Source of the DNA: Raphanus sativus
Taxonomy: Eukaryota > Streptophyta > Magnoliopsida > Brassicales > Brassicaceae
Reading direction: 5' to 3'
NCBI RefSeq assembly: GCF_000801105.2
Contig: NC_079515.1
Coordinates: 24,885,407-24,949,406, forward strand
DNA: 64,000 bases
The notes under the pieces were generated by a model. That model ran no database searches and had not been told where the DNA came from. It worked only from the letters and a program-made list of their open reading frames with translations. Below are positions 22,955-35,942 of this stretch, in pieces. Position 1 is the stretch's first letter. Each line of letters begins with the position of its first letter. The position numbers and the translations under genes are program-made.

Positions 22955-24240
22955 AGTTTCACACTTTTGATTTGATTTGGTGGTGTAACAACGGAAGATT
23001 ACACTAGAGACTGGATGTCAAGAGCATAGTCACTCAAAGCCTAGAGAAGAAGGGTGTTCTCTCCAAGATCCGGGTAAAGTTTCACTTTTACGTTTTTCCA
23101 ACACTTTTTTCGCAAAGTTCCGGCCTTTCAGTTCAGATGATAAACTGGTTGAGAACAAGGAAGGTTTGTCTCCGGCTTTGTTGGGAAGCTGTAGTGATCG
23201 TGCAAGGCGGCTTCATGCTTCTCCTTCAGGTCTTTAACCAAAGTTTTTACCTTTTATCTATTTCTTTCTCACTTCAGTTTTTGCTTTTATGAACATTTAG
23301 GTTGTGTAGTTGAGTAAGGAAAAACTCACTTTGAAATGTTGAATGAAATTCAGGTAAGTTGCTATCTGCGTTAGGTTGTGAATATCAAAGTGTATCAACC
23401 CGAGTGCAATTTGGTAATCAAGTACTTTTTTTCCTCTGTTGCTTTTGTTTGTCTTTTCATTTCATTAGCTTGTAGATGATTGTATTTTTTTTTTTAAACA
23501 ATGCTTTCTTACTAGTCTTGTCGTCGTCATCATTGTGATTGAAAACCTTTTTTACAGCAAAATGACTCTTGGAAGACTAGATAAGGCGAATTTGTTAGCA
23601 GCAATGGCTATGGGCTCAACAGAAATGGAGATAGCGGACCACTCCTTCTCGATGTTCTCGAAGGATTCTTCAAGTTCGAGGTGTTTTTTTTTTCTTTGTT
23701 CCTAGTGAAGGAACTCGATTTGACAATATAATAGTCTATGCTTCGAGTTCTCTATACATCTAAGGAATCATGTTTCCTAGTAAAAACCTTTTTTTATCAT
23801 TTGTCTTTGCTGTGTTCTGCTCAGGTTTAGTGATCACGTTTTCAGTCTAGAAACTCTCTTTGCAGATCATCTGCTTCTGATAGCTTAGGAAGGTACACAT
23901 ATCTCCCAACACAATCTTATGCGCACACAACCAAAAAAAAAAAAAAAAAGAGAGAAGTATCTGTACTCTTTTCCTGTTGCTTACCTGAGTCAGACTCTGC
24001 TTGATTGTTTTATGTTTGAATAATGAGAAGACCCGGTTCTGCATCCCAAGGATCAGGTGAGTCATCTTCATTTCCCCTATTTACTTGAACTAATGTGTTA
24101 ACATAGTATATGTTTCTTAATACCAAATAAGACTTTTGCCAGATAAAAGAGGGCGGGTCTAGTTACAGAAAAGATGAATAAAGATGCACATGAAGAGGTG
24201 ATGAGAGGCTACATCAGCACTAGAAAACATTCAGCTTGAT
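22955..24240 (+). pseudogene. Tandem TONNEAU1 (TON1) pseudogene
   Basis: Exon-like blocks parallel the intact copy that starts at 24743. Near 22996 GATTACACTAGAGACTGGATG (DYTRDWM) is followed by frame damage and then IVTQSLEKKGVLSKIR before a GT donor. At about 23160-23230 there is EGLSPALLGSCSDRARRLHA; at about 23353-23412 KLLSALGCEY, lacking most of the LisH motif; at about 23600-23685 a block similar to the LLLDVLEGFFKFE exon, frame damaged; at about 23865-23893 a RSSASDSLG block; at about 24165-24240 a remnant of the last exon. Several stops and frameshifts break it and the starting Met is lost. In Arabidopsis TON1A and TON1B are tandem neighbours, so this is the decayed second copy. Confidence 0.85.
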
Positions 24241-24321
24241 AGGAAAACATGTTTTGGTTGGACCTCTCTTTGTTTTGAGATCATGAATCAACAATATGTT
24301 GTTGCCATGAGGAAATAATTG

Positions 24322-24322
<1 letters not shown>

Positions 24323-24352
<30 letters not shown>
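24323..24352. repeat. (TA)n microsatellite between the two TON1 copies
   Basis: About 15 TA units in an uninterrupted run. Likely length-polymorphic. Confidence 0.9.
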
Positions 24353-24356
<4 letters not shown>

Positions 24357-24742
24357 TTTTCTCAAACTTGACAAATGTAGTAGCAGAAAGAAGCTGTGCA
24401 ACTAAAGAAGTACAGTAATGCTGTTATATTGAAAAGATCCTTCTTCTACAAACTAATTACTGAGAAATCATTTGCCTCATCAGAGAACACATACTTGAAT
24501 CTTCATGATTAGTTCTACTAGTATCTGTTTATTGTTGTTGTTTTAGAGTTCCAGAACAGAGAGATTTGAGTACTCTTAGAACTAATCAAAATTTGTCAGT
24601 AGTGAGCTATTATTTCTCTTTTTTTTTTCTTTTTGAATTTCATTTATCTCTATTTTCTTCTTCTCTTTCTTCATTTTAAACTTAAAAACTTAAAAAGTAA
24701 CTACTTTTGTCTGAAGCAGGGGAAGCGCCTCCTGTTTTCGAA

Positions 24743-26251
24743 ATGGACGATTACACGAGAGAGATGATGGATCTCAAGACATTGGTCACTCGAACCCTCG
24801 AGAAGAAAGGTGTTCTCGCTAAGATCCGGGTAACCCCTTTTGCTCCCTCCTCTCTTGACTCGAACAAAAGAAAGAAAGAAACTTTCTTTGGGCTAAATAG
24901 GATCCCAGGAATGTCTTAGATATGCCCCATTCATGTGTTTAGAAATAAAAGTTGTAACCTTACCGTCAGTTTTTGAGCAAGTCTTTTTATCTGCTTTCTA
25001 GGCTGAGCTACGTGCGAGTGTGTTTGAAGCAATAGAAGAAGAGGATGGAGTGATTCAGAACAACCAAGGCGGCTTGCCTCCAGCTTTGTTGGGAAACTGC
25101 AATGATCGTGCTAGGCGTCTTCATGCTTCTCCTTCAGGTTTTTTTTTTTTTTTTCTTTAAGGGTGACCTAAACTTTTGCTTTGCTTCGCTTTGCTTCTAT
25201 GTTAAACCAAGTTATGAACAACATTGAGGCTTGAATTGATCTCAAAATTGTTGAATGTGAATACAGGCAGGTTGCTATCTGCGTTGGTATGTGAATACTT
25301 GGACTGGGCGCAGCTTAACCACACACTCAAAGTTTATCACCCTGAATCTAATTTGGTAATCATCAACTAAAAATTATCCTTTTCTTTGAATGTTTTTATT
25401 GATTCAAATGAACATTTCTCACTTTTATCTTGTGATCTGCACTCCTTCTGTAAAAGCCAAAAGATTCATGGAAGTCTGAGTTACGCGACTTTAGTAGCAA
25501 CAGTGGCTATGAGCTCAACATAAACGGAGATAGCAGCAAACCACTTCTTCTAGATGTTCTTGAAGGGTTCTTCAAGTTTGAGGTACTTCTTCAAGATGTT
25601 TTCACTTCTTATTCTGTAGTATTAGTTTAAGAGTATTCAGTCTTCTTCATAAATATTTAACAACAAGTTTGGTGATATCTCTTCACATCCATCCAAGGAT
25701 CATTCGTCTTTGCTGTGTCCTTATCTCAATCAGGCTTAGTGATCAGCCTTTCATATATGTGTTTTATGAGTATTTCTTTCGGAACATAACGCAGGCTATA
25801 GGTGGTAGTAGTTCAAGGAGAGATTCTGAAACAGAGTCCTCAACAAGCCTTGACTCCAGGATCCCTCCTCGCTCATCATCTGCCTCTGATAGCTTACCTC
25901 CTCAACGAAGGTACACATATTTCATCAACACTATTTTTTATGCCAAATCAAACGTCTTCACTATTTTTTTCCTCTTTTTTTTTCATCAACACCATGTTAT
26001 ATATGCTTGACTTACTCATCTTTAAATTAATAAGCAGGTCAATATTTACATCTCAAGCATCAGGTGCGTGATCATTTTTTTTATCTATTTCTTCTTCAAG
26101 TCTCTCTGATAATACTAACCATTTCAATGTTCTTGGTTCAGGCCCTACTTCTGGGTACAGTTGGAGATATGAGAGTGAAGATGGGACAGAAGAGGTAATG
26201 AGAGCTTCTTCAGCAGCGCTGGAAAATCTGCAGCTAGATAGAAAAAACTAG
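24743..26251 (+). CDS. TON1: TONNEAU1 cortical microtubule protein, with a C-terminal frameshift
   Basis: Seven exons in frame: 24743-24829, 25002-25137, 25267-25355, 25457-25582, 25795-25910, 26038-26063 and 26142-26251 (229 codons). It starts MDDYTREMMDLKTLVTRTLE; the earlier in-frame TTG at 24707 is not a start. Exon 3 encodes a LisH-like motif, LLSALVCEYLDWAQLNHTL. The middle is serine rich (SSSRRDSETESSTSLDSR). TON1 proteins act with TRM proteins and PP2A at the cortex to build the preprophase band. The normal end is lost: the run AGAAAAAACTAG at 26240-26251 gives a stop, whereas one A fewer would read on through TRNLTSSWR to a GT donor at about 26276 and a further exon 26378-26420 ending GTSEEAGKD. 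That continuation matches the TON1 C-terminus as I remember it, so about 22 residues appear to be lost. Sequencing error in the A run is possible. Confidence 0.88.
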
Positions 26252-26420
26252 GAACCTAACATCATCATCTTGGAGGTAAATCCTCCTTCCAAGGCCTCTC
26301 TTCTTATATACCTTGACAAGTTTCCAAGACTGAACTGAAAAACGTAACGATTCATTTGGTTGTGATGTAGTAGGAAGGAATGTGAGGGATGGAACAAGTG
26401 AAGAAGCTGGGAAAGATTAA

Positions 26421-27272
26421 CATGCCTCTTTGATGTGAATTTAGTACGTTGATATATACATATATGTGTGTGTGTGTGACTCTTTGTGTTTCTTTATCTA
26501 TTGCCGTTAAGTGTTTGCAACTCTGTTTATTTATCTGTTTTGTATTTGCAATAGGAGTTGACTGAGAAACGATTGGAAGTAAGATTACATATAAAACGCT
26601 AGCTGCCCTCAAGGGTGTAAACATGTCCTGTTAAGATTTTTTGTTTTAAGCCTCAATCAAAGCAAAAACAAACAAAAAATAGAATGAAAAATATTTTCTT
26701 TTGGGACAGAAAAATGGAAAAGTTTGTTATAATATGCATCTCTTCTTACCTGATACAGCAATAAACCCCACGGTGTATAGTTTGAATATGGAGGCATCGG
26801 AAAAGTACTCGGTAAAATTATTTTCCGAATTTATAATTGAAAATTTTTGATGGTTATTTTCTTCATATTTGAGAGTAAAATATCAATTGTCGAGATAATA
26901 AAACAAATAAAAAAGATTAATTAAAAACAATTTTATACGAAAATATTATAGTTTTTTGTACTCTTTTCACATTTCCTCTAACCTTTTTGATCAAAAGATT
27001 AAATATATAGTGTTTTTTTACACCAAATAAAAAAAAACAAATAATGGGGGTGTGTGTGTCTTTAGGGTTTTGGTTTTAAACCCTTTTTAATTTATTTTTT
27101 TATTTCGGCTTCAGGCACAACCTCTGCTCAGTCTCTTTCTTGCGTCGCCTCATTCTCAGTCTCTCTCTCTCTCTCTCGGGACACAGTCGCAAATCTTTGG
27201 ACCTGTTTTCATATCTTGTCCATTTGACCTGTGTTGATTATTACTCTTTTAACTCTTGTTGTTGTTTAAGCC
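26421..27272. promoter_or_regulatory. TON1 3' flank and PUR5 upstream region
   Basis: The first 200 bases are likely TON1 3' UTR, including a (TG)n run at 26466-26478. From about 26640 the DNA is AT rich, with the TC-rich CTCTCTCTCTC tract (27166-27177) near the PUR5 start typical of a 5' UTR. No gene is seen. Confidence 0.5.
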
Positions 27273-29007
27273 ATGGAAGCTCAAATTTTGCAATCTTCTT
27301 CTCGCTGCTTCTCATCCGGCTCCACCACTCGATACCGTTTCTCCTCCGTTTCATCATCATCTCCGAAGCCTCTCTCCGTCAACTTTCCTCAGAGAACGAG
27401 AACAACAACAACAAGTGTTTTATCCTTGTCCAAGAAAGATGACAACACCGAGAGTCTCAGTTACAAGGGTTCAGGTGTTGATATCGATGCCGGGACCGAG
27501 CTCGTTAGAAGAATCGCGAAGATGGCTCCTGGAATCGGCGGATTCGGTGGTCTCTTTCCGTTAGGTACACTTCTGTATCAAAAAGCTTCAAACTTTCATT
27601 TTGGGAATGTTGAAAGTTTACTTTTTTAAAAAAACTTTCGTTTTGGTTGTGTGTGTGGGAGGAGCAGGTGATTCTTATCTCGTAGCTGGTACGGATGGTG
27701 TAGGGACTAAACTTAAGTTGGCCTTTGAGACTGGAATCCATCACACCATTGGAATCGACTTGGTATAACACTCATTGATGATCTCTCTTTTTATATTCTC
27801 CTCCAATCACACAACTCATTGTTTTTGTTGCAGGTTGCTATGAGTGTGAATGATATTGTTACTTCCGGTGCAAAGCCTCTCTTTTTCCTTGATTACTTTG
27901 CTACTAGCCGTCTCGATGTGGACCTTGCAGAGAAGGTATGGTGGTTTGCTTCATCTCTTTCCTCCATATTGATGTACAGCGTTATGCTATTTGTTTCCAG
28001 GTTATTAAAGGGATTGTTGATGGCTGTGGGCAATCAGACTGTGCTCTCCTAGGTGGAGAGGTATGTGTTACAGCAACCTAAGCTTTTTGAAAGTGTAGTT
28101 TATGCATCATGCCTTTCATAATTTTTGGTTCGGTTTGTGTTTAGACTGCAGAGATGCCTGACTTTTACGCAGAGGGAGAGTACGATCTCAGTGGGTTTGC
28201 AGTTGGGATAGTGAAGAAAGATTCTGTTATAAACGGGAAAAACATTGTCGCTGGAGATGTACTTATTGGCCTCCCTTCTAGCGGTGTTCATTCCAATGGT
28301 TTCTCTTTAGTAAGAAAGTAAGGAAGAATGCAAGTATTTAGGCGTAATATCAAAATGACTTGAAACTAAATGACCACCAAATGTTTCTAGGGTCGTGGCT
28401 CGAAGCGGTCTTTCGCTGAAAGATGAACTTCCAGGTGGATCAACTACCCTTGGAGAAGCTTTAATGGCACCCACTGTCATTTATGTGAAGCAGGTTTGTT
28501 TTGTATTTTCGTAAGCAAAGAAAAAAATTGATCGCATAGGTTACCAGTTCCTTGACTATCTCCTTTTTCTCTCTTCATATATACGTAGGTACTTGACATA
28601 ATTAGCAGAGGAGGAGTGAAAGGGATAGCTCATATAACAGGAGGAGGTTTCACAGACAACATTCCCCGTGTCTTCCCTGATGGTTTGGGTGCTGTTATCC
28701 ACACTGATGCTTGGGAACTTCCACCTTTGTTCAAATGGATCCAACAGGTAATGTTATTCAAGTTTGAGTTAACAGCTTTGTCTTTTATTACATGTGCGTG
28801 AAATTGTTTTTTTTTTTTGTTGCGTTGTTGAAGTCTGGGAGAATAGAAGACAGTGAGATGCGAAGGACGTTTAACCTGGGAATAGGGATGGTGATGGTGG
28901 TTAGCCCAGAGGCTGCCTTGAGAATACTTGGAGAAGCCAAGAATGGAGACTATGTTGCATATCGCATTGGAGAGGTTATAAACGGTGAAGGCGTTACCTA
29001 TCAATAA
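27273..29007 (+). CDS. PUR5: Phosphoribosylformylglycinamidine cyclo-ligase (AIR synthetase), plastid form
   Basis: Eight exons: 27273-27564, 27668-27762, 27834-27935, 28001-28060, 28145-28317, 28391-28493, 28589-28747 and 28834-29007. They sum to 386 codons with the stop. The product makes aminoimidazole ribotide from formylglycinamidine ribotide and ATP, the fifth step of purine synthesis. Residues 1 to about 55 are serine and arginine rich, a transit peptide ([20 protein letters not shown]). The core shows the family order: [96 protein letters not shown] and a final [18 protein letters not shown]. Length fits the family plus transit peptide. No breaks. Collinear with At3g55010. Confidence 0.95.
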
Positions 29008-29368
29008 GACCGTGTTTGTGTTTTCTACCAATCACTATTGTGTTCTCAATAAGACCATGCGAATTGTGTTTTCAGAGTTTGTGTCAGAGATGGGACAGAG
29101 GACCTCTTTGTTTCCCATGTTTCAAATCCATTTTTGTTATCCTTTCGGTTTTGCAATGTGGGTTTATAATGAAATTGATAATTACGAAGTGTCGTGAATA
29201 ATGCAAATGGTTGGTATGAGTTCAAATTTTTTTTATATGCTTAGCAAACCAACAACAAATTGAATGTGTATTTAAAATATGTCCAAAACTTCAAATCGAA
29301 ATTAACAATTTTACCACCTAATACTTGAAGATTTAGTGGGAAAAGAGCTTAAAAGGTTTTATAATACC

Positions 29369-32300
29369 CTAGGAAGCGTCTTGGAGTTTAACGTCTTTTG
29401 TTTCAGCGTTGGTTTCTTTTCCCTCTGCATTTGGCTTCTCCTCATTAACATGCTCCGCAGTTTTCTCAGGTGTTGTGTTCTGCAATTGCAGGTAATTTGA
29501 TTATGGAACGTAGATGATTATGATGGTGAATGTCATTTAACCTATTTAGTCTTGAAAGACAATGTTTGAGGTGTAAGAAGAAGACTAACCTTGTTCTTGT
29601 CTCGCCACCCTAGTCCAAATGGACGTGCTAGCAAACTGATCCGGCTTTGAGGAGGTTCCGGTAACTGATCATTAATGTTTCTGGTAGACGGACTTTGGTT
29701 TCCTGACCTGTGTGTATTCCATACGTCATATGTGTAGGTGTCTTGTAAACAAAATTTACTTGTCTCAGGTAAAAAGAACAAACCGTGGTGAAGGTTGTGC
29801 TTTGAGTTGGCCAGATTGATACTGCAAAGTGGCTTCAAGCATGGACTCTGCCATCACCGCTCTCTTCTCCATCTCAGCGAGTGCAGCAACTGCTTCCTCA
29901 TATTTTTCCTACACCAATTATTTTTTTGTTTCTCTAAGATAGTAACAAGAGACATAAACAGGAAGACGAGATAGAGTAACATTTGGAACATACAGTCAAG
30001 GGCAATACGGATACAGAGATTATTTTCCTAAACTAATGTGTAATGGGAGGCGTGTCACAACTGTAACCAGAGACAGTGCAAGCTCTTTCATCTGAATAGA
30101 CTAATCACAGCACATTTTGTGTTCGTGAGAGTCAGCGCGAAGTTTTTTACCTGCAAAACTTGAGCAGCATATCTCTGCGCTTCTGCATCCTGCTCAGCAA
30201 ATCTTCGTGCATCTTCTGTTACCTTTTGTTCTTGCTCCACTCGCATCAAGACCTTCATAAGTATCAACTACTCTCAGCATTTGTATCAGCGATAAATAAA
30301 TAAAAGAACAAACAAATTGATCATGAAAATGCAAACCTGCAGCATTGCACCTTCTTGTTCCTGCTTATCAGAGAGGTGCCTTTGAACTTCAGCCAGCTCT
30401 TGCTCTAACTCTTCCACCTGACGTTCACATTCATAACAAGCAGCGTTAGACATCTTCATACTATGTCAAAACTAAAGAAGAAATAATGCATTCACAATTG
30501 ACGAAGAAACCAGTGTTCGTATTTAGAAGATGCATAAAGAGACAAGTAACAATGCTAGCTCATATACTTCGTTGGGAAATGAACTGTCAAATGGCAAACT
30601 TATGGGAATACCTTGGCACTCAATTGACGCCGGTTATCTTGCTTGACAATCTCCATGAGAGCAATCTCCAACTCTTCAGCTCTACCATAGAATAGGAATA
30701 TCGGGAGACATTACATACTGAGAAATAATGCGAGATAAAAAATTCTCTCGATTTATATATTGAGCAAAGAAACTAACCTAAGTAGAGCTGATCTTTTCTC
30801 TTCAAGCAACTTGCAGACTTCGGCCTTCAACCACATAACCTGGAAAAGTTGTCAATCAACATTCAGAAGGGGCTCCATCACTGTAGGTATCAAGTGATCT
30901 ATCCTACCATTTTCCCAGATATAATCATCCAGAATTCAAGTATACTAAAGAGAACATCTTCAAGCCAACAGAATAGACCAGAACTATTACCTGCGCTTGA
31001 AGATCTTGAACAGAATCTACCTCCCCGTCCCCAGTCAGGCTAACTAACACTTCATCCGCATTACTTGATCCTGACTCGGATCGAGACAAACTCCCATTTG
31101 TCAATGAGACTTTGCTAGAATCCACCAAAACAGATTTTGGGTCTTGCTTAAAGCTATATAGTTTGGAGGCAATGCCCTTAGAATCCCTAAAAGCTTGAAG
31201 CCCCTTTGATCGTTCCTCAAGTGCAGCTATCACCGCTGGCCTATGCTTGCTTCGCAACTCCTGCAATCTTATTTCATGTACGTTTTGGTAACCCATGCAG
31301 GCAGTTAAAACGAGCTGGCTACTATCAAATGTTGATCCAGTCAGTGATTGTAGCAAAGTAACAGCGTCTCCCGCATCTTTCGTTGTAACTAATGCAGGAC
31401 CTAAGGTGAAATAAAGCATAAGTTAGAGCAGTATCGATAATACAAAAAAAAAAAAAAGTATCGATAATACAATTGATGTATTTAGGAGGTCCACAAAACA
31501 CATCACTTTAAATCGAAAATCCACAAGTTTCAATCAAGTACCATATAGTTCCATCAATGCGAGTGCTGTTCTGAAAAGCATAACACGATTTCCTTCAAAG
31601 AGAAGCACATCCCAGACTCTAAGAACTGTAATCACGTAGAGGAATATTTATAAGAAAGTGGGTTCTCAGTCCCAAATTTCAAATAAAAATGATAAAACAT
31701 TTAGAAAGAAAACGGGTTATTGGTCGCTAATTGTTAGCTACTCTGTTCCAGTTCCAAACAAGACAGATTTAACTTCAATAGTTAAAACCTGACCACTTTC
31801 CCAGGGAAGCATATTCATGAAGATGGAAAGAAACCATGGCCCTGTAACCCAAGCTACTTGCACTCCAAGATAATCCAGATGATGAACTGTAGACATTAAG
31901 ATTATGAGCATTAGAACTAACTGTGAATGCTTTGTAAGATATCTGTGAAATACTAACCCAATTTCGGAAATCTTTCTCGAACCAACTCCTCCAGAACTAG
32001 TTGATCAACCTGCAATACGAATACAAGATACAGCAACTTTAATTACACAGAAGTTTGGTGGACCTAAATGGTACATGTTATCATGATGCTATCAACAGTC
32101 TGCCCCAAAATTTGTGCAAATGTATTAAACAACTCATATGGTCACCTGGGACTCAATCATATCTTCTGAATAATAACCATTGAAGTATTCATCAATGATT
32201 CCTGTCAGTGCCCTAAAAACCACAAGTATTTAGTTAGCAGGGGAATCTGTTTAGCAAAAAAAAAAAAGATATAACGACGCCTAATCACAGTTAATACAAG

Positions 32301-34349
32301 CAGAATAAATGAAAGTGATAGATATAAAAACTAAACACCGAGTCGAGGAGTTCTTTTATTCACAAAAAAAAAGAGTGCGAGTGAATTTTACAAACTATAC
32401 ACAGAGCGAAGGAGTTCAATATTCACAGAAAAACATTTTAGGAGTTGAAAAGATGATAGATTCATCAACCATCAACTTTGTGAACATACCAAAACGCATT
32501 CTCTTCGGGCATTAACAGCAACAAAAGAGCAGCAAAGAAATTCATAGCCTGCAGGTTGTATATTGACACAAGAAATGAACTAGATATCAATCTTGATTTA
32601 CCATGTCCGGTACTAAAATAATGAATCATGATACTGGTTAAGAATCCATACCTGGCAGTATCCAACAGAAGGATTATGCCTGGCATAAGCAGTAAGCAAA
32701 CGCCGCAGAGCATTTCTACCATCATCATCTAGTGCAGGATGGCCTGGAAACGTCCGAGGCAAGTCCTGTAGTTGTTATAAGCAACGGCGTTATAATCAAC
32801 TTCAAGCCAACATTGCACCAGTAGGTAGAGAGGGTCAACGCTCAGTAAATTTTACGGTACTACCTTTTCTATCTGTCCTTTCCACTTTTCCACAACAGCA
32901 AGGGACTCTGTATTTGCACCTTTCTCATCAACATGCTGCGTATCCTCCTGATCTATGCTGTTTCCAGAACTATCTTCAGCAAGAAGGTTTTGGTAATAAT
33001 CTTTGCTACGTCGTTGCTTCACACCAACAAATGCTTGCCATAGCTGAAAATATGGAAAGATTATGATTGAACAAGAGCTAAAGCTAACGAACAACAGATG
33101 AAGCTAGAGCATGACAACAAATAGAAAGAGAAGGCAGCAATGTAGACATGACAAGATTTGTTACCTCCCCCCTCAGAGCCATGGGTACACCACCTCGGAT
33201 GAGTACTTCAAGTTCTTCCTTCCAGGGACATGTAGACGCTGAGAAAGAAGTAGCATCACCAGCCACAGGGATGCCAGAGACACTATTACCATCAGAAGAC
33301 GAACCATCCTGAACATCCGTCCTTTCAACATCATAAAACTCGTCTTCAGAATCATTCTCAGAAGCTCCCTTGGTAGATTTGGCATCATCAAATGAGGGTG
33401 AAGATTTTCCCTTCGGATCCTCTTGCTCGCCTTTCGATAAATCCACCTTCTTCTTGACACGGACACTCATCAACTCTTCAATTGACCGCAGAGACGGTCT
33501 AACCTCAGTCCATAACTGAACTCTGTGAACACTCTTCTCCATGTCAGGGAAACCTTCTTCTCCATTCGCATCATCAGGAGTTACATCCTTAGCACCTAAC
33601 TTGTCATCTTCCTTTTCTTTCCCACTTTCACTAAACTGCGCATGACTATTTTCAGAAGATGGCTCATCAGTGGAGTCAGCATGATGATCTTCCAAGAAAC
33701 TGCTCCACCTGTCCGATCTTTCTTCTTCTTCCTCCTGCTTGTAAGCAAAGAGTAACTTATGAGTACTTATATAGTAAAATAAGTAAATGAACTACTAACT
33801 TGTACTACCATTCCAAAAAGAAATGATCACAATATTTTGGTATGTATCTAAGGAGGTGTATAGTTAGTTCTACAGGCACATAACAGCACTCTCTGTATAA
33901 TAGCAATGTCGGTGAGTGAGAGAGCAAATCAAACCTTGTAAATATCAGCATATTCTCTGTATCTCTGCACATGTTGAGGTCTCACAGGGAATCCATACGC
34001 ATCCCTGTTCATGCCACATCAATAGTCACCGTTATTCTTACTTGGAATACAAATCGAACTCGAAAATCAATAGCATTATACTCGAAATCAAGATCAATCC
34101 ACACCGAAACACGCACCGATTGCTAATAAACAACACGAATCAAGCAAACAGTAAGCCGAAATTACGAATCAGGAGATATTACATTCCGCGAAAAACGCGC
34201 AGAGTTCATGAATCTCTTTACTACGACACATAAATACGCGGGAGAAACGTAGAGAGGAAAGGGAGGGGAGGGGGAAACCTCTTGTGCTCGAAGGCGACGA
34301 GTGGATTAGGAGGCTTGGAAGCGGCGGCTACGGCGGCGGAGGTCCTCAT
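29369..34349 (-). CDS. TBC-domain Rab GTPase-activating protein with C-terminal coiled coil
   Basis: Multi-exon gene from ATG 34349 ([20 protein letters not shown]; exon 1 ends 34279, exon 2 starts 34004) to TAG 29371-29369 (KDVKLQDAS). After a plant-specific acidic N-terminal region ([20 protein letters not shown]) comes the TBC domain, starting [20 protein letters not shown]. The catalytic arginine-finger motif [12 protein letters not shown] and the glutamine-finger motif VGYCQAMNFF are both intact, so it should be an active RabGAP using the dual-finger mechanism. Then [20 protein letters not shown] and [19 protein letters not shown] follow. Behind the domain are long coiled-coil exons ([40 protein letters not shown]) and a serine/proline tail. 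About 800 residues. Inner exon edges are approximate. Equivalent to At3g55020. The Rab substrate is unknown. Confidence 0.92.
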
Positions 34350-35930
34350 TCGTTAATCGGAGGAGATGAGATCTATCTGTTGAGAGAAAAAAGAAGATCC
34401 AAAAAGCTTTAGTTGATCATCGTTACGCGACTGAAGTTGAAAGCAAGGAGAAAAAAGAGTTTGCAGTAGAGAGAGAGGGGAGGAGTAGAGAAATCTCACA
34501 TGGAGGGAGCGAGATTGTCGACGAGGTTTACACGTGACCTTTTTTGACCGCGTCGATTCCTTGACGCAGAGTCCCAAAACGTCTCATTTTTTACTTTTTC
34601 ATTCCTACTTTTTAACCACTTCCTTGTTTTGGATGTAAAAATTGCGAGTGAGTGAATTCATGAGTTGTCGTCCAATATCTTGGTCAATTTTTGTCGAAAG
34701 ATATGTAACAAAATTAGGCTATATGTTATTGTTTTTTTCTCTTACACTGGTGGAAATTATCTATTTAAATTTAATATCCTTACTAAGGAAAACAAAAAGA
34801 AAATACTTCTAAAATAATTATTAGTTACAAGATTTCAGATAATAAAGAAAACACCTAACTTTAAATTTAGTAACTAAAACTGAAAGTCAAGCTAAAAAAT
34901 ATATCAAGTAGTTTTTTGTAATACTTAATAACCGACACACAACTATGGTTAACAAATTCTGGTTACTGTTTTTATAGTTAATATGTAATTTTTAAAAAAA
35001 TTGATATGTTGAAAGAGATAATGTTAATTTTAATAGGGTTAAATCATTTCTGATTATTTATTGTTTTTTAGAATATAGTATTTCATTTTATCTTCAATAC
35101 TATTAAATCTTTTATTGATTATAACATATACTTGTTAGTTGATAAAATAAAATTTTGAATCATAATTTTAAAATTAAATTCCTCAATTACGAATGTTACA
35201 AATCAATGATCGAACTTCAAACAGGCTCTATCTGCCTTCTACAACTTTAAAGCTAACTTGTACTTAACATATACTTGTAGATTTTTTTTTGTTTCAAGAG
35301 ATTTAATATTTTTAAAGAGATTTTATAATATTTCATTGGTTCTAGCCTGATTCTAACTAAATGTAAAAGAAAATAATGCAAGATAATAATTGGGATGGGG
35401 ATAGTAATGGTTGTCGACTTGTCGGTAAAGGACAATTGCTTTTAGAGTTGGTAAAGTAGTTTATAGGGAAAAGGTAGTCTTAGATTCATATAGAAGAGAG
35501 ATTTGTATAAATCCATCATCTGAAAAAGCTCTTCACATGCTAGGTTTAGTAGAACGCAAAAAAGTTTATATCTATACTATTATTTGATAAAGTTAATTTA
35601 CTTATTTATCATATTTTTATGATTTTAGAACGAGTTATTAATTATAATAAACAATTTTAATTATACTGACTAAAGTTTTGATATCTATATAATTTATTAA
35701 GTGACTACAAATTAATATTATAAAAATTATCTCAAAAGTTAAATGTAAACTTTTTTTGAAAAAGATAATTTCATGTATTTATTTTGTGTTTATTTACATC
35801 TTTCTTTTTTGTTTGCTAATTTTTATAATTAATAGTGTATATACACATATAATAATTAGAATTATCATCATACTAAAATATTTAAAATAGTTTTATAAAA
35901 AATAACAAAAATTGATTTATATTTGTTCGT
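34350..35930. other. TBC gene 5' flank and AT-rich intergenic DNA
   Basis: About 150 bp next to the TBC start are purine rich and probably 5' UTR and core promoter. Beyond about 34600 the DNA is over 70 percent AT with no gene, RNA gene or clear transposon end. Confidence 0.55.
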
Positions 35931-35942
35931 AAGCAATAACAA

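Noticed and set aside
24707..24742. Upstream extension of TON1 from 24707
   Set aside because: It begins at TTG, not ATG. TON1 proteins start MDDYTREMMD at 24743.
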